This document shows positions 17,329 through 26,529 of a DNA stretch of 64,000 nt, one piece after another (position 1 is the first letter of the stretch; the number at the start of each line of letters is the position of its first letter). Under the pieces are notes generated by a model. It ran no database searches and was not told the origin of the DNA. It saw only the letters and a program-made list of their open reading frames with translations. The position numbers and the translations under genes are program-made. Origin of the DNA: Polaribacter sp. Hel1_33_78 (lineage in GTDB: Bacteria; Bacteroidota; Bacteroidia; Flavobacteriales; Flavobacteriaceae); contig NZ_LT629794.1 in NCBI RefSeq assembly GCF_900106075.1, positions 682,001 to 746,000 on the forward strand, in the 5' to 3' direction.

Positions 17329-18309
17329 ATGAAAGCCATCGTTTGCAATAAATTCGGAACTCCAGATACTTTAAGGTATCGGGAAATTGAAATTCCAAAC
17401 CCAAATGAGGGTCAGGTTTTAATCGCTGTAAAAGCATGCAGTGTAAATTTTCCTGACACGCTAATTATTCAAGGAAAATATCAATTTAAGCCATCATTTC
17501 CTTTTTCACCCGGAAGTGATGTTGCGGGGTTTGTAGAAAAGGTTGGTAAAAATGTAAAACATTTAAAAGTTGGAGATGAGGTAGTTGGCTTTATTCCCTT
17601 TGGCGGTTTTGCAGAGAAAGCAATTGTAAATGCTAAAGATTGTTTTCCTAAGCCTAGAGGAATGTCCATGGTAAATGCTTCGGCTTTTTTATTAGCTTAC
17701 GGCACCTCTTACCATGCGTTGAAAGGTAGAGCAAATTTACAAAAAGGAGAGACTGTTTTAATTTTAGGAGCTTCAGGTGGCGTTGGTTTAACAGCTTTAG
17801 AATTGGCAAAATTAATGGGAGCAAAAGTTATTGCCGCGGCATCTTCTGGAGAAAAATTAGATTTATGTAAACAATTCGGAGCAGATGAAGTCATTAATTA
17901 CACAGAGGAAAATTTAAAAGACAGGGTAAAAGAATTGACAAATGGAAAAGGAGTTGATATAATTTATGATCCTGTTGGAGGGCATTTTTCTGAATTGGCC
18001 TTAAGAGCTATTGCATGGAAAGGAAGACATTTGGTCATTGGTTTTGCAAATGGTGAAATCCCTAAAATTCCTATTAATTTAACTTTATTAAAAGGGGCGA
18101 GTATTGTGGGTGTTTTTTGGGGAGCTTTTGCTCAAAAACAACCCAAAGAAAGTCTAGAGAATATTAAACAATTATTAGCATGGTTTGCAAAAGGAGATTT
18201 AAAACCACATATAGATAAAACCTATTCTTTAGAAAATGCACCAAAAGCATTGGAAGATATGATGCAAAGAAAGACAAAAGGTAAAATTGTAATTGATATG
18301 GAAATTTAA
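17329..18309 (+). CDS. NADPH:quinone reductase-like MDR oxidoreductase
   Basis: A 326-residue medium-chain dehydrogenase/reductase of the zinc-free quinone-oxidoreductase (QOR/zeta-crystallin) branch. An N-terminal GroES-like domain (GSDVAGFVEKVGKNV, 62-76) is followed by a Rossmann NADPH site LILGASGGVGLTALELA (144-160). The cysteine zinc ligands of alcohol dehydrogenases are absent. It probably uses NADPH to reduce quinones or enones in the cytosol. It converges on the thioesterase gene; the two reading frames overlap by four bases at their stops. Confidence 0.87.
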   Translation: MKAIVCNKFGTPDTLRYREIEIPNPNEGQVLIAVKACSVNFPDTLIIQGKYQFKPSFPFSPGSDVAGFVEKVGKNVKHLKVGDEVVGFIPFGGFAEKAIVNAKDCFPKPRGMSMVNASAFLLAYGTSYHALKGRANLQKGETVLILGASGGVGLTALELAKLMGAKVIAAASSGEKLDLCKQFGADEVINYTEENLKDRVKELTNGKGVDIIYDPVGGHFSELALRAIAWKGRHLVIGFANGEIPKIPINLTLLKGASIVGVFWGAFAQKQPKESLENIKQLLAWFAKGDLKPHIDKTYSLENAPKALEDMMQRKTKGKIVIDMEI

Positions 18310-18755
18310 CTTTTTGATTTTAAAAGAATTTCTTCAAAATTTAAAGTTTTTTCTGTGTTTAAAAAGAGATGGGCTGCTTCTTTTGGAGGAGTAGTTAGTT
18401 TTCTTTTTGTTAGATCAATCCAAGCGCCATACACTTTTATGACCGCAGATAATTTTCCAGCTTCATTAAAAACTTCATGCACAATTTTCCACCGTTCATT
18501 ATTCATTGAAAGCGCGGCAAGTTTCATGTTTACCGTTATATTTTCTCCCAAATGAATTTCTTTTCTAAAAGAGGTTTCTTCCGTAAACAAAATAGGACCA
18601 ATATTGTGTTTGGTAAATTCTTCAATAGAAAAGTTTTGAGCCGCAAAATAACGGATTCTTACTTCTGCAGCATACTCATTATATGCCGTGTGACGCATGT
18701 GTCTGTTAGGGTCAAAGTCAGACCATTTTGTGGCGAAGGTTATTTGAAAACTCAT
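18306..18755 (-). CDS. Hotdog-fold acyl-CoA thioesterase
   Basis: A 149-residue protein of the YbgC/FadM-like 4HBT family. The signature SDFDPNRHMRHTAYNEYAAEVR (from residue 12) has the aspartate and the H-M-x-x-x-x-Y pattern of the catalytic helix. It probably hydrolyses acyl-CoA esters in the cytosol; the chain length is unknown. Its stop overlaps the stop of the oppositely oriented oxidoreductase gene by four bases. No terminator is visible between them. Confidence 0.85.
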   Translation of the reverse strand: MSFQITFATKWSDFDPNRHMRHTAYNEYAAEVRIRYFAAQNFSIEEFTKHNIGPILFTEETSFRKEIHLGENITVNMKLAALSMNNERWKIVHEVFNEAGKLSAVIKVYGAWIDLTKRKLTTPPKEAAHLFLNTEKTLNFEEILLKSKS

Positions 18756-18760
18756 AAGTA

Positions 18761-18798
18761 AAAATTAAAAATCCTGATGTGTAGCATACATATCAGGA
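18761..18798 (-). terminator. Terminator of the prc gene
   Basis: Read on the minus strand, TCCTGAT/ATCAGGA (7 bp, with partly paired inner bases) is followed by a T-rich tail (TTTTTAATTTTT). It separates prc from the thioesterase gene on the same strand. Confidence 0.7.
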
Positions 18799-18821
18799 CT
18801 TTATTGAAATAATTTATATTT

Positions 18822-20954
18822 TTAATGTTGAACGATTTCTACTTTATTTTTTAGCTTTAATTCGCTTAAAACATTTAAAGCTTCAGAGATGTAAATGTCT
18901 TTTGATAAGTTTTTATGCCATGCCATTCTTTTATCAGCTAAATCTTTATTGTCTTTAAATAATGATTGCTCATATTTTGGAGAAAAATAGGTAAGATTCG
19001 ATTTGTAATCGAAAACAGATTTAAATTTGTTAGCTTCTTTTTCTTTTTCTTCACTTTCCTTATAAAACTTTTTATAGTTTAAAGAATAAGAATTTTCTTT
19101 TTGATTTTTTTTGAGCCATTTTGCGTACTTATTTACTAACTTAAAATTGGTGTTAGAAGCAATTCTTTGTTTGCTACTATAAACAACATCTGCAAAATTA
19201 GCGTACGAATTTGTTTGAGAATACTTTGCTTGTGGCACTTTATCCCAAGCCAAAGCACCTTCTAAATCACGCTCACCTACTTTCATATAGCTATACCTGC
19301 TTGGCATTGCAATATCTGAATAAACGCCTTCTTTTTGGGTTGACCCGCCATTTACTCTATAGAATTTTTGGATAGTCATTTTTAAATATCCTAAATCTTC
19401 TTCGTAATTTGGATAGAATTGATTGATAGGTAAAATGTTTTGTACAGTTCCTTTTCCATACGTTTGATTTCCTCCTAAAATAACAGCTCTTTTATAATCT
19501 TGCATTGCAGCAGCAAAAATTTCTGAAGCGGAAGCAGAAAATTCATTCACTAAAATAACCAAAGAGCCTTCCCATTGAATTTGCGGATCTATATCATTTT
19601 TTATAATTGGATTTTCTCCTCTGTATTTTACTTGTACAATAGGGCCTTTATCAATAAATAATCCTGAAATTTCTATGGCAGTTTTTAAAGATCCACCACC
19701 ATTATTTCTCAAATCAACGATTAAACCAGTAACGTTTTCCGCTTTCAACCGCTCAATTTCTTTTTCCATGTCTTTCGCTGAATCTCTAGAAGCTTGGTCT
19801 TGAAAATCAATATAAAAGCTTGGCAAATCTATGACTGCATATTTCTTACCGTTTTTCTCTACAATGCTAGATTTTACAAAGGTTTCATCTAATTGAACAA
19901 CATCTCTTATAATTGATATTACCTTTATAGAACCATCTAGTTTTTTCTTGACCGTTAATCGCACTTCAGTTCCTTTTTTCCCTTTAATAAACTTTATGGC
20001 ATCATCTAAACGCATGCCAACAATGTCTAGAGGTTCATTGACTCCCTGTGCAACTTTTAAAATAATATCACCGGCTTCTAAATCTCCTTGTTTCCAAGCA
20101 GGACCTCCAGAAACCAATTCAAAAATATGTGTATAAATTCCTTTTTTCTGCAAACGAGCTCCAATGCCTTCTAACTTCCCAGACATACTTTGATCAAAAC
20201 GCTCCTTAGTTCTTGGAGCCATATAAGTGGTATGTGGATCAAACGCACCAACCACAGAGTTTAAGAAAGTAGAAAACCAATCTTCGTGCTCTAATTCTTC
20301 AATTTTAATGTACAATTCATCCATGTTTTTTAGAACTTCTGTTCTTGCTTCTTTTTCTAAAGTAGCAAGCGATTTCACTTTGAATTTTTTGTCTTTTTTT
20401 ACTTTTTCTTTCTGAAGTTCTGCTTCTTCTTGAACTCTACCTAGTGTTTGTAATTTCAATTGTTTTCTCCAGTAATCAACTAATTCATTATCGTTTTTTG
20501 CAAATGGAATTTCTTCATAATTTAAATCAATCGTTTCATTATTATTAAAGTTAAAAGGTTCTTCAAGTAAAGCTCCGTAATAAGATTTAGCATTCTTAAT
20601 TTTAGTTAAGAATCGATTATACACCAATTTGTAAAAAGTTAAATCGTCTTGCAGTAATTGATTGTCAATTTCATATTTATATTGAGAGAATTCTTTAAGA
20701 TCTTCTTGTGTAAAATAACGTTTACTAGGGTCTAAACCATCTACAAAAGAGTTGAAAACTTGTTCAGAAAAATCATCATTCATGTCTTTCACCACAAAAT
20801 GACCTCGCGTTAAAATGTTTTTTAATACATAAATTAGCACCTTATCTTTTTCAGGATCAGCAACGTTATTTTTATTAGATGCATTTATTGCAAAACTGTT
20901 TACTAATAAAGCCAGTGCTAAAAATGCAATACTAAACTTAATTTTAATTTTCAT
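18822..20954 (-). CDS. prc: Carboxy-terminal processing (tail-specific) protease, S41A
   Basis: Periplasmic serine/lysine-dyad protease that trims or degrades proteins from their C-terminal tails. It has 710 residues, with a signal peptide (MKIKIKFSIAFLALALLVNS). The N-terminal helical platform includes the family block VDGLDPSKRYFTQED (71-85). The PDZ domain covers roughly 255-345, and the S41 core follows with the block VDLRNNGGGSL (413-423), catalytic serine region NEFSASASEIF (probable S475) and lysine in TYGKGTVQ (K501). A C-terminal DUF3340-like helical region completes it. Length and order match E. coli Prc. Confidence 0.95.
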   Translation of the reverse strand: MKIKIKFSIAFLALALLVNSFAINASNKNNVADPEKDKVLIYVLKNILTRGHFVVKDMNDDFSEQVFNSFVDGLDPSKRYFTQEDLKEFSQYKYEIDNQLLQDDLTFYKLVYNRFLTKIKNAKSYYGALLEEPFNFNNNETIDLNYEEIPFAKNDNELVDYWRKQLKLQTLGRVQEEAELQKEKVKKDKKFKVKSLATLEKEARTEVLKNMDELYIKIEELEHEDWFSTFLNSVVGAFDPHTTYMAPRTKERFDQSMSGKLEGIGARLQKKGIYTHIFELVSGGPAWKQGDLEAGDIILKVAQGVNEPLDIVGMRLDDAIKFIKGKKGTEVRLTVKKKLDGSIKVISIIRDVVQLDETFVKSSIVEKNGKKYAVIDLPSFYIDFQDQASRDSAKDMEKEIERLKAENVTGLIVDLRNNGGGSLKTAIEISGLFIDKGPIVQVKYRGENPIIKNDIDPQIQWEGSLVILVNEFSASASEIFAAAMQDYKRAVILGGNQTYGKGTVQNILPINQFYPNYEEDLGYLKMTIQKFYRVNGGSTQKEGVYSDIAMPSRYSYMKVGERDLEGALAWDKVPQAKYSQTNSYANFADVVYSSKQRIASNTNFKLVNKYAKWLKKNQKENSYSLNYKKFYKESEEKEKEANKFKSVFDYKSNLTYFSPKYEQSLFKDNKDLADKRMAWHKNLSKDIYISEALNVLSELKLKNKVEIVQH

Positions 20955-21212
20955 AAATCTTTTTTCCTTTATTTTCTCTTTTATTTTTTTTCTAGAACTA
21001 AAATAGTGCCAAATGTTTAATTTTTATTTCTTTTTTTTTTTTAAAAATCTTTTGACGATTTTAAAAGCGACACTATTTTTTATGGTTTTAAGTTCTTCTA
21101 ATGCTCTCAAAAAAAAACACCTGTCGATAAATATTATACCATTACAATGTTACATAATTTTAGACCGTTCTATTCTTTACAAAATGTTAAAAAGAAAATC
21201 GTTTAAATAAAT

Positions 21213-21220
21213 TACATTTG
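21213..21220 (+). promoter_or_regulatory. Minus-7 box before surE
   Basis: TACATTTG, 17 bases before the surE ATG. It probably drives surE, the small membrane gene and lpxB. Confidence 0.55.
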
Positions 21221-21237
21221 TATTTAAAACAACAAGG

Positions 21238-22008
21238 ATGCAAGAAAAACCTTTAATTTTAATAACGAATGATGATGGAATTACGGCTCCTGGAATTAGA
21301 GCGCTCATCAAAATAATGAATAAAATTGGGGAAGTTGTTGTGGTTGCTCCTGACAGTCCACAAAGCGGAATGGGGCACGCAATTACGGTTGATAATGTAT
21401 TAACTTGTAATCCTATTACGATTGATGACGGTCCACAGCTAGAATATACATGTTCGGGAACTCCTGCAGATTGTGTAAAAATGGCAATTAGTGAGATTCT
21501 GAATAAAAAACCAGATTTATGTGTTTCAGGCATAAACCATGGCGCAAATTCTTCTATAAATGTTATTTATTCAGGAACAATGAGTGCTGCTGTTGAAGCG
21601 GGAATAGAGGGGATTCCTGCCATTGGTTTTTCATTATTAGATTTTAAATGGCATGCAGATTTTAAACCTGCAGAAGAATTTGTTAAAAATATAACTTTAA
21701 ATACCTTATTGAACGGTCTACCAGAAGGAATTGTTTTAAACGTAAACATTCCTAGTTTGCCAGCAGAGGAGATAAAAGGCACCAAAATTTGCAGGCAAGC
21801 AAATGGCGTTTGGAAAGAGAACTTTGACAAACGTAAGAGTCCATTTGGAAAAGAATATTATTGGCTTTCCGGCGAGTTTATTAATAAAGATAAAGGTCAA
21901 GATACAGACGTATATGCCCTAGAAAATGGATATGTTTCAATAGTTCCTGTTCAATTTGATATGACTGCGCATCATATGATTCAAAAATTAAACTCTTGGG
22001 AACTTTAA
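21238..22008 (+). CDS. surE: 5'-nucleotidase SurE
   Basis: Metal-dependent phosphatase acting on nucleoside 5'/3'-monophosphates; a survival factor in stationary phase. The 256 residues match the family. Motifs: ITNDDGITAPGI (9-20), with the two metal-binding aspartates, VVAPDSPQSGMGHAIT (37-52), the metal-site block SGINHGANSSINVIYSGTM near residue 98, and C-terminal TDVYALENGYVSIVP. It starts a plus-strand operon with the small membrane gene (13-base overlap) and lpxB. Confidence 0.95.
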   Translation: MQEKPLILITNDDGITAPGIRALIKIMNKIGEVVVVAPDSPQSGMGHAITVDNVLTCNPITIDDGPQLEYTCSGTPADCVKMAISEILNKKPDLCVSGINHGANSSINVIYSGTMSAAVEAGIEGIPAIGFSLLDFKWHADFKPAEEFVKNITLNTLLNGLPEGIVLNVNIPSLPAEEIKGTKICRQANGVWKENFDKRKSPFGKEYYWLSGEFINKDKGQDTDVYALENGYVSIVPVQFDMTAHHMIQKLNSWEL

Positions 22009-22283
22009 AAAAAGACATTCTTATTGGTTTTTTAATTTCTCTGTTTGCAACTGCAGCAGGAATTTTTTTCTACATAGAATATTTTTCCAAGTACAGTTTT
22101 AATGATACTTTAAAAATGATTGGTGAAGGAGATTTATATGGAAAAGTATTGTCGTTAGCCGCCATTCCTAATTTGTTTGTATTCTTTATTTTTATTAAAA
22201 AGAAACAAGATAATAGAGCAAAAGGAGTTTTATTGGCGACAATTTTAATTGCCTTAACAACATTAATTTTAAAGTTTTTCTAA
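21996..22283 (+). CDS. Small three-span membrane protein between surE and lpxB
   Basis: A 95-residue product with three hydrophobic segments (about 8-27, 51-67 and 77-94) and basic loops (KKDIL, KKKQDNRAK), so an inner-membrane protein. I do not recognise a characterised family. The start used is TTG at 21996, inside the end of surE; no ATG exists near the front, so translational coupling to surE is likely. Its stop TAA touches the lpxB ATG. Fixed placement between surE and lpxB suggests a role near lipid A or envelope stress, which is inference only. Confidence 0.72.
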   Translation: MGTLKKDILIGFLISLFATAAGIFFYIEYFSKYSFNDTLKMIGEGDLYGKVLSLAAIPNLFVFFIFIKKKQDNRAKGVLLATILIALTTLILKFF

Positions 22284-23396
22284 ATGAAATATTACATTAT
22301 TGCAGGGGAAGCTTCAGGAGATTTACATGGTGCTAATTTAATGAAGGCATTGTTTAAAGAAGATACAAATGCCGACATTCGGTTTTGGGGTGGCGATTTA
22401 ATGCAAAAAGTTGGCGGAACTTTAGTTAGTCATTTTAAAGAAAGAGCTTTTATGGGCTTTTTCGAAGTATTAAAAAACCTCACAAAAGTACTGGGTTTTA
22501 TTAAACTTTGTAAAGGAGATATTGCTCAATACCAGCCAGATGTAATTATTTTCATCGACAATTCTGGCTTTAATTTAAGGGTGGCTAAATGGGCAAAAAG
22601 GCATGGTTTTAAAACCAATTATTATATTTCACCTCAAGTATGGGCAAGCAGAGCAGGCAGAATTAAAGACATTAAAAGAGATGTTGATAAAATGTTTGTG
22701 ATTCTTCCTTTTGAGCAAGCGTTTTATAAAAAACACGAGTATGAGGTGGCTTTTGTTGGGCATCCTTTAATTGATGCAATTGCTGATAGAAAGCAAGTTG
22801 ATGCACATCAATTTAGAACAGCACATAATCTAGGAGATAAGCGAATTATTGCTTTATTGCCAGGGAGTAGAAAGCAAGAAATTACAAAAATGTTGTCCGT
22901 AATGTTATCTTTAGTTACTGATTTTTCTGAATATGAATTTGTAATTGCGGGTGCTCCAAGTCAAGATTTTTCTTTTTATCAGCAAATAATTGGTGATAGG
23001 AAAGTGAGTTTTATCAACAATAAAACATACGATTTATTAAGTATTGCTAACGCGGCAATAGTAGCTTCTGGCACTGCAACTCTAGAAACTGCTTTGTTTA
23101 AAGTGCCTCAAGTAGTTTGTTACAAGGGAGGAAATATTTCATATCAAATTGCAAAAAGAATTATCACATTAAAGTTTATTTCTTTGGTTAATTTAATCAT
23201 GGATAGAGAATTAGTGACGGAGTTAATCCAAAATGATTTTACAAAGGAAAATCTAAAAAGGGAGCTTTCTAAAATTTTAGACAAAGAGCATCGTGAAAAA
23301 TTATTCTTATCATATTTTGAATTAGAGGAAAAACTAGGAGGAAAGGGCGCTTCAGAAAAAACAGCAAAATTGATTATTAAAAATTTAAAAGCATAA
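22284..23396 (+). CDS. lpxB: Lipid-A-disaccharide synthase
   Basis: Peripheral inner-membrane glycosyltransferase that joins UDP-2,3-diacylglucosamine and lipid X to form the lipid A disaccharide. The 370 residues fit the family (GT19). Motifs: IIAGEASGDLHGANLM (4-19), FWGGDLMQ, VIIFIDNSGFN, YYISPQVWASRAGRIK near residue 113, ALLPGSRKQEI near residue 192, and ASGTATLE. It starts directly at the stop of the small membrane gene, with no gap. Confidence 0.95.
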   Translation: MKYYIIAGEASGDLHGANLMKALFKEDTNADIRFWGGDLMQKVGGTLVSHFKERAFMGFFEVLKNLTKVLGFIKLCKGDIAQYQPDVIIFIDNSGFNLRVAKWAKRHGFKTNYYISPQVWASRAGRIKDIKRDVDKMFVILPFEQAFYKKHEYEVAFVGHPLIDAIADRKQVDAHQFRTAHNLGDKRIIALLPGSRKQEITKMLSVMLSLVTDFSEYEFVIAGAPSQDFSFYQQIIGDRKVSFINNKTYDLLSIANAAIVASGTATLETALFKVPQVVCYKGGNISYQIAKRIITLKFISLVNLIMDRELVTELIQNDFTKENLKRELSKILDKEHREKLFLSYFELEEKLGGKGASEKTAKLIIKNLKA

Positions 23397-23403
23397 TTTA
23401 TCA

Positions 23404-23883
23404 ATGAAAAAAGCGCTGTTTTTGTCAATTATTTTTGCTGTTATTTTAAGCTCTTGTTCATCATCTAAAATAGCAGGAACAAACAATAAAAAGAATGCTT
23501 CAAAAGCAGATAAAATTGTTAGAAATGCGCTGAAATTTAAAGGTGTAAAATATAAATTTGGAGGCACCACCAAGAGAGGAATGGATTGTTCTGGGGTAAT
23601 TTATGTGGCTTTTGGAGATGAGAATTTTCAGTTGCCAAGAATTTCGAGAGATATGGCAAAAAGAGGCCGTAAAATTTCTTTAAGTAAAACCCAAAAAGGC
23701 GATTTGTTGTTTTTTAAAACTAGTAACAGCAGAAGAAGTATTAACCATGTTGGTTTAATAATTTCTAAGAAAAAAGACCAAATTCGCTTTATTCATGCTA
23801 CTAGTTCTAGAGGTGTCATTATTTCTTCATTATTAGAAAAATACTGGAAAAAAGCTTTTGTAAAAGCAATAAAAGTGCTTTAG
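23404..23883 (+). CDS. NlpC/P60 (C40) peptidase lipoprotein
   Basis: A 159-residue lipoprotein with signal MKKALFLSIIFAVILSSC (Cys 18 as lipidation site). The C40 domain has the catalytic cysteine in GMDCSGVIY (C62), the histidine in INHVGLIIS near residue 116, and a polar third residue region FIHATSSRG. It probably cuts stem-peptide bonds of peptidoglycan in the periplasm (endopeptidase of the Spr/NlpC kind). It lies seven bases after lpxB and ahead of comEC, so it probably shares the operon. Confidence 0.9.
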   Translation: MKKALFLSIIFAVILSSCSSSKIAGTNNKKNASKADKIVRNALKFKGVKYKFGGTTKRGMDCSGVIYVAFGDENFQLPRISRDMAKRGRKISLSKTQKGDLLFFKTSNSRRSINHVGLIISKKKDQIRFIHATSSRGVIISSLLEKYWKKAFVKAIKVL

Positions 23884-23919
23884 TTTTTTCTAATAATAAT
23901 TTTGTAACTTTATTTCGCT

Positions 23920-25947
23920 ATGAAAAGGTTACTTAATTATTTACCCTTCCACTTTGTGGTACTCCTATCTTTAGGAATTTATTCGCAATTTTACGATCAA
24001 TTTTGGAAAGTTGGATTTCTAAAAATAGTTATTTTAATTGCTATTCTTTTGATGTTTTTGGTGATTTTAAATCACAAGAAAATAAGTACTACTTTATCTT
24101 TTCTTTTGTTCTATTTGATAGGAGTCTCTGCGGTTTATTTTAATAATGATGTAAATTATAAAGACTACTATCAAAATTATGCAGAAAAGAATTCTACTAT
24201 AGTTTTAAGAGTTGATAAAGTATTAAAATCTGGTCTTTTTAATGATAAATATGAAGTAGAAGTCGTACAGATTGATAGCATAAAAACTAGAGGTAAGGTA
24301 CTGTTAAATATACAAGAAGATAGTTTAAGAGAACTGCTAGAAGTTGATGATTTGCTTTATGTGAAGTCAGTCTTTCAAAAAGTAAGTCCACCATTAAATC
24401 CACATCAATTTAACTACAAAGACTATTTAGCAAAACAAGGAATTCATCAACAGTTATTTTTAGAAAACAAGGAGTTTAAAAGAATCGGTTCACACGGTTT
24501 TTCTATACAAGGTCTTTCAGCAAAATTCAGAAACCATGTTCGAGAGTCACTGAATAATTATCAATTTAAATCAGATGAATTAGCGGTAATAAATGCGCTG
24601 TTGTTAGGGGAAAGAAAAGAAATTTCTAAACAATTAATTATCGATTATTCAAGAGCGGGAACCATTCATATTTTGGCAGTTTCTGGTTTGCATGTGGGTA
24701 TTATTTTACTCATTTTAACGTGGTTTTTTAAGCCTTTAGAAAGACTAAAAAGAGGAAAACAATTCAAGACACTTTTAGTGGTTTTATTTCTCTGGATGTT
24801 CGCCTTTGTTGCGGGGCTTTCGGCATCCGTTGTGAGAGCAGTTACTATGTTTACTTTTTTAGCAATCGGGTTGTCTTTTCAACGGAAGAATGTAGTTGAA
24901 TTTTCGTTAATTTCATCCATGTTTTTCTTGTTGGTTTTAAAACCTATGTTTTTGTTTGATGTAGGTTTTCAATTAAGTTATTTGGCTGTTTTCGGTATTA
25001 TTTGGGTACAACCAAAACTGTATAAAATTTACCAACCAAAATTTAAGATAGTTGATAAAATTTGGCAATTACTAACAGTTTCTTTTGCCGCTCAAGCCGG
25101 AATTTTACCATTGAGTTTGTACTATTTTCATCAATTTCCAAGTTTGTTTTGGTTGTCTAATTTAATCATAATTCCTTTTTTAGGAGGTATTTTAATTGGT
25201 GGAATTGTAATTATTTCTCTTGCATTATTTGGTTTTTTACCACAGCCTTTAGCAGCTATTTACGGATTTGTAATTACTCAAATGAACAATTTTGTAAGTT
25301 GGGTTTCTCATCAAGAACAATTTTTATTGAAAGATATTTCATTTTCATTTTTGGTGATGATAGCTTCCTATCTTTTTATCATTTTTCTTATCCGTTTTCT
25401 GATTGATAAATCACCTAAAAAAATGATCTACTTTTTGATTTCAATACTTATAGTCCAAACTGTTTTTGTATTTGAAAGGCATCAAAAGAAAGTAAAATCT
25501 GAATTTATAATTTTTCAAAAAAGCAGAAGTTCTGTGTTAGGAATTAGGGCAGGTGAGAAGCTTTTAGTAGATCATAATTTAGATAGTTTAGAAATTGAAA
25601 AGTCTAATTTAATGGCTTCCTATAGAATTGGAGAAAATGTACAGCAGTGCTTTAAAGCTTATAATTCTTCTATTTTTCAGTTTGAGAAACAACATATTTT
25701 ATTGGTAGATAGTTTGGGCGTTTATCAACTTAATAATTTGAAGAACCTTAGTGTAGTATTGCAGTATTCACCTAAAATAAATATGGAAAGGTTGATAAAA
25801 ACGATGCAACCGAAACTAATTATTGCTGATGGTAGCAATTATAAAAGTGATGTAAATAGATGGGAGATTATTTGTAATAAACAAAAAACTCCATTTTACT
25901 ATACAGGTAAAAATGGAGCTTATGTTTTACGAATAAACAGAGATTAA
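23920..25947 (+). CDS. comEC: ComEC/Rec2-family DNA-uptake channel
   Basis: A 675-residue polytopic membrane protein. Order: N-terminal spans and a DUF4131-like soluble part (about 90-190); then the competence domain with the family signature HILAVSGLHVGIILLIL near residue 246 and many membrane helices; and a C-terminal soluble region (about 530-675) in the place of the metallo-beta-lactamase domain. That last region lacks the H-x-H-x-D-H metal motif, as is usual for shorter ComEC forms. Its last bases overlap the convergent thioredoxin-like gene by four bases, and they carry a terminator used by that gene. Confidence 0.9.
   Translation: MKRLLNYLPFHFVVLLSLGIYSQFYDQFWKVGFLKIVILIAILLMFLVILNHKKISTTLSFLLFYLIGVSAVYFNNDVNYKDYYQNYAEKNSTIVLRVDKVLKSGLFNDKYEVEVVQIDSIKTRGKVLLNIQEDSLRELLEVDDLLYVKSVFQKVSPPLNPHQFNYKDYLAKQGIHQQLFLENKEFKRIGSHGFSIQGLSAKFRNHVRESLNNYQFKSDELAVINALLLGERKEISKQLIIDYSRAGTIHILAVSGLHVGIILLILTWFFKPLERLKRGKQFKTLLVVLFLWMFAFVAGLSASVVRAVTMFTFLAIGLSFQRKNVVEFSLISSMFFLLVLKPMFLFDVGFQLSYLAVFGIIWVQPKLYKIYQPKFKIVDKIWQLLTVSFAAQAGILPLSLYYFHQFPSLFWLSNLIIIPFLGGILIGGIVIISLALFGFLPQPLAAIYGFVITQMNNFVSWVSHQEQFLLKDISFSFLVMIASYLFIIFLIRFLIDKSPKKMIYFLISILIVQTVFVFERHQKKVKSEFIIFQKSRSSVLGIRAGEKLLVDHNLDSLEIEKSNLMASYRIGENVQQCFKAYNSSIFQFEKQHILLVDSLGVYQLNNLKNLSVVLQYSPKINMERLIKTMQPKLIIADGSNYKSDVNRWEIICNKQKTPFYYTGKNGAYVLRINRD
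25883..25918 (-). terminator. Terminator of the thioredoxin gene, inside comEC
   Basis: On the minus strand CTCCATTTT/AAAATGGAG (9 bp) plus inner AC/GT pairs and loop CTGTATA, followed by exactly six T. It lies wholly within the last codons of the oppositely oriented comEC gene, just past the stop of the thioredoxin-like gene, so one sequence serves as codons on one strand and a terminator on the other. Confidence 0.7.
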
Positions 25948-26492
25948 TCTGTTTTAAATACTGGTTTAAAAGTCTTGTAGTAAGCGTCAAATTTTTCTTG
26001 ACTTTTTAATTCTTTATGCTCATCGTTTAAAAACATTTTAAGATAGAACTCTAATTGTTGTGGTCCATAAAAACCTTTTAAAGGAATTATAAAGTCACCT
26101 TCTTCATTTAAAAAAGCAATTGTAGGATACGCACTTATTCCAATATAATTTGCAAATCCGTGTGAGCTATTTCTTTTGTTTGCTTTTGTTTTATCATAAT
26201 TAGGATTGCTATAAGCGTTTCCTTTATAATGTATGCTATCATTTCCTTCACCATTAAATTTAACGGCGTAATAATTTTTATTTACAAAAGCGACAACATC
26301 TTCGTTCTGGAAAGTTTTTTTGTCCAATAGCTTACAAGGGCCGCACCAATTGGTGTAAACATCCATCATTATTTTTTTAGGTTGCTTTCTCTGAAGCTCT
26401 AAAGCTTTGTTTAAAGAAATCCAATTGATTTCTTGTGCCTTTAGATGAATAGTAAAAGCGATGATTGATAGCGTAAAAATAATTTTTTTCAT
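25944..26492 (-). CDS. Secreted thioredoxin-like protein
   Basis: A 182-residue protein with a signal peptide (MKKIIFTLSIIAFTIHLKAQ). The thioredoxin fold carries the active site TNWCGPCKLLD (C50-GP-C53) and a cis-proline region AYPTIAFLNEEG near residue 127. It is a predicted periplasmic disulfide reductase/isomerase or a reductant donor for envelope proteins. It is the last gene of a minus-strand run after two POT transporters. The gene overlaps the comEC stop by four bases. Confidence 0.87.
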   Translation of the reverse strand: MKKIIFTLSIIAFTIHLKAQEINWISLNKALELQRKQPKKIMMDVYTNWCGPCKLLDKKTFQNEDVVAFVNKNYYAVKFNGEGNDSIHYKGNAYSNPNYDKTKANKRNSSHGFANYIGISAYPTIAFLNEEGDFIIPLKGFYGPQQLEFYLKMFLNDEHKELKSQEKFDAYYKTFKPVFKTD

Positions 26493-26529
26493 ATTTTATT
26501 GATTGCAATTGATATGCCAAATATATAAA

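Noticed and set aside
21013..21210. A 65-codon open frame upstream of surE
   Set aside because: Low-complexity poly-Phe start, no promoter box, and it overlaps the surE promoter region. Likely chance in T-rich DNA.
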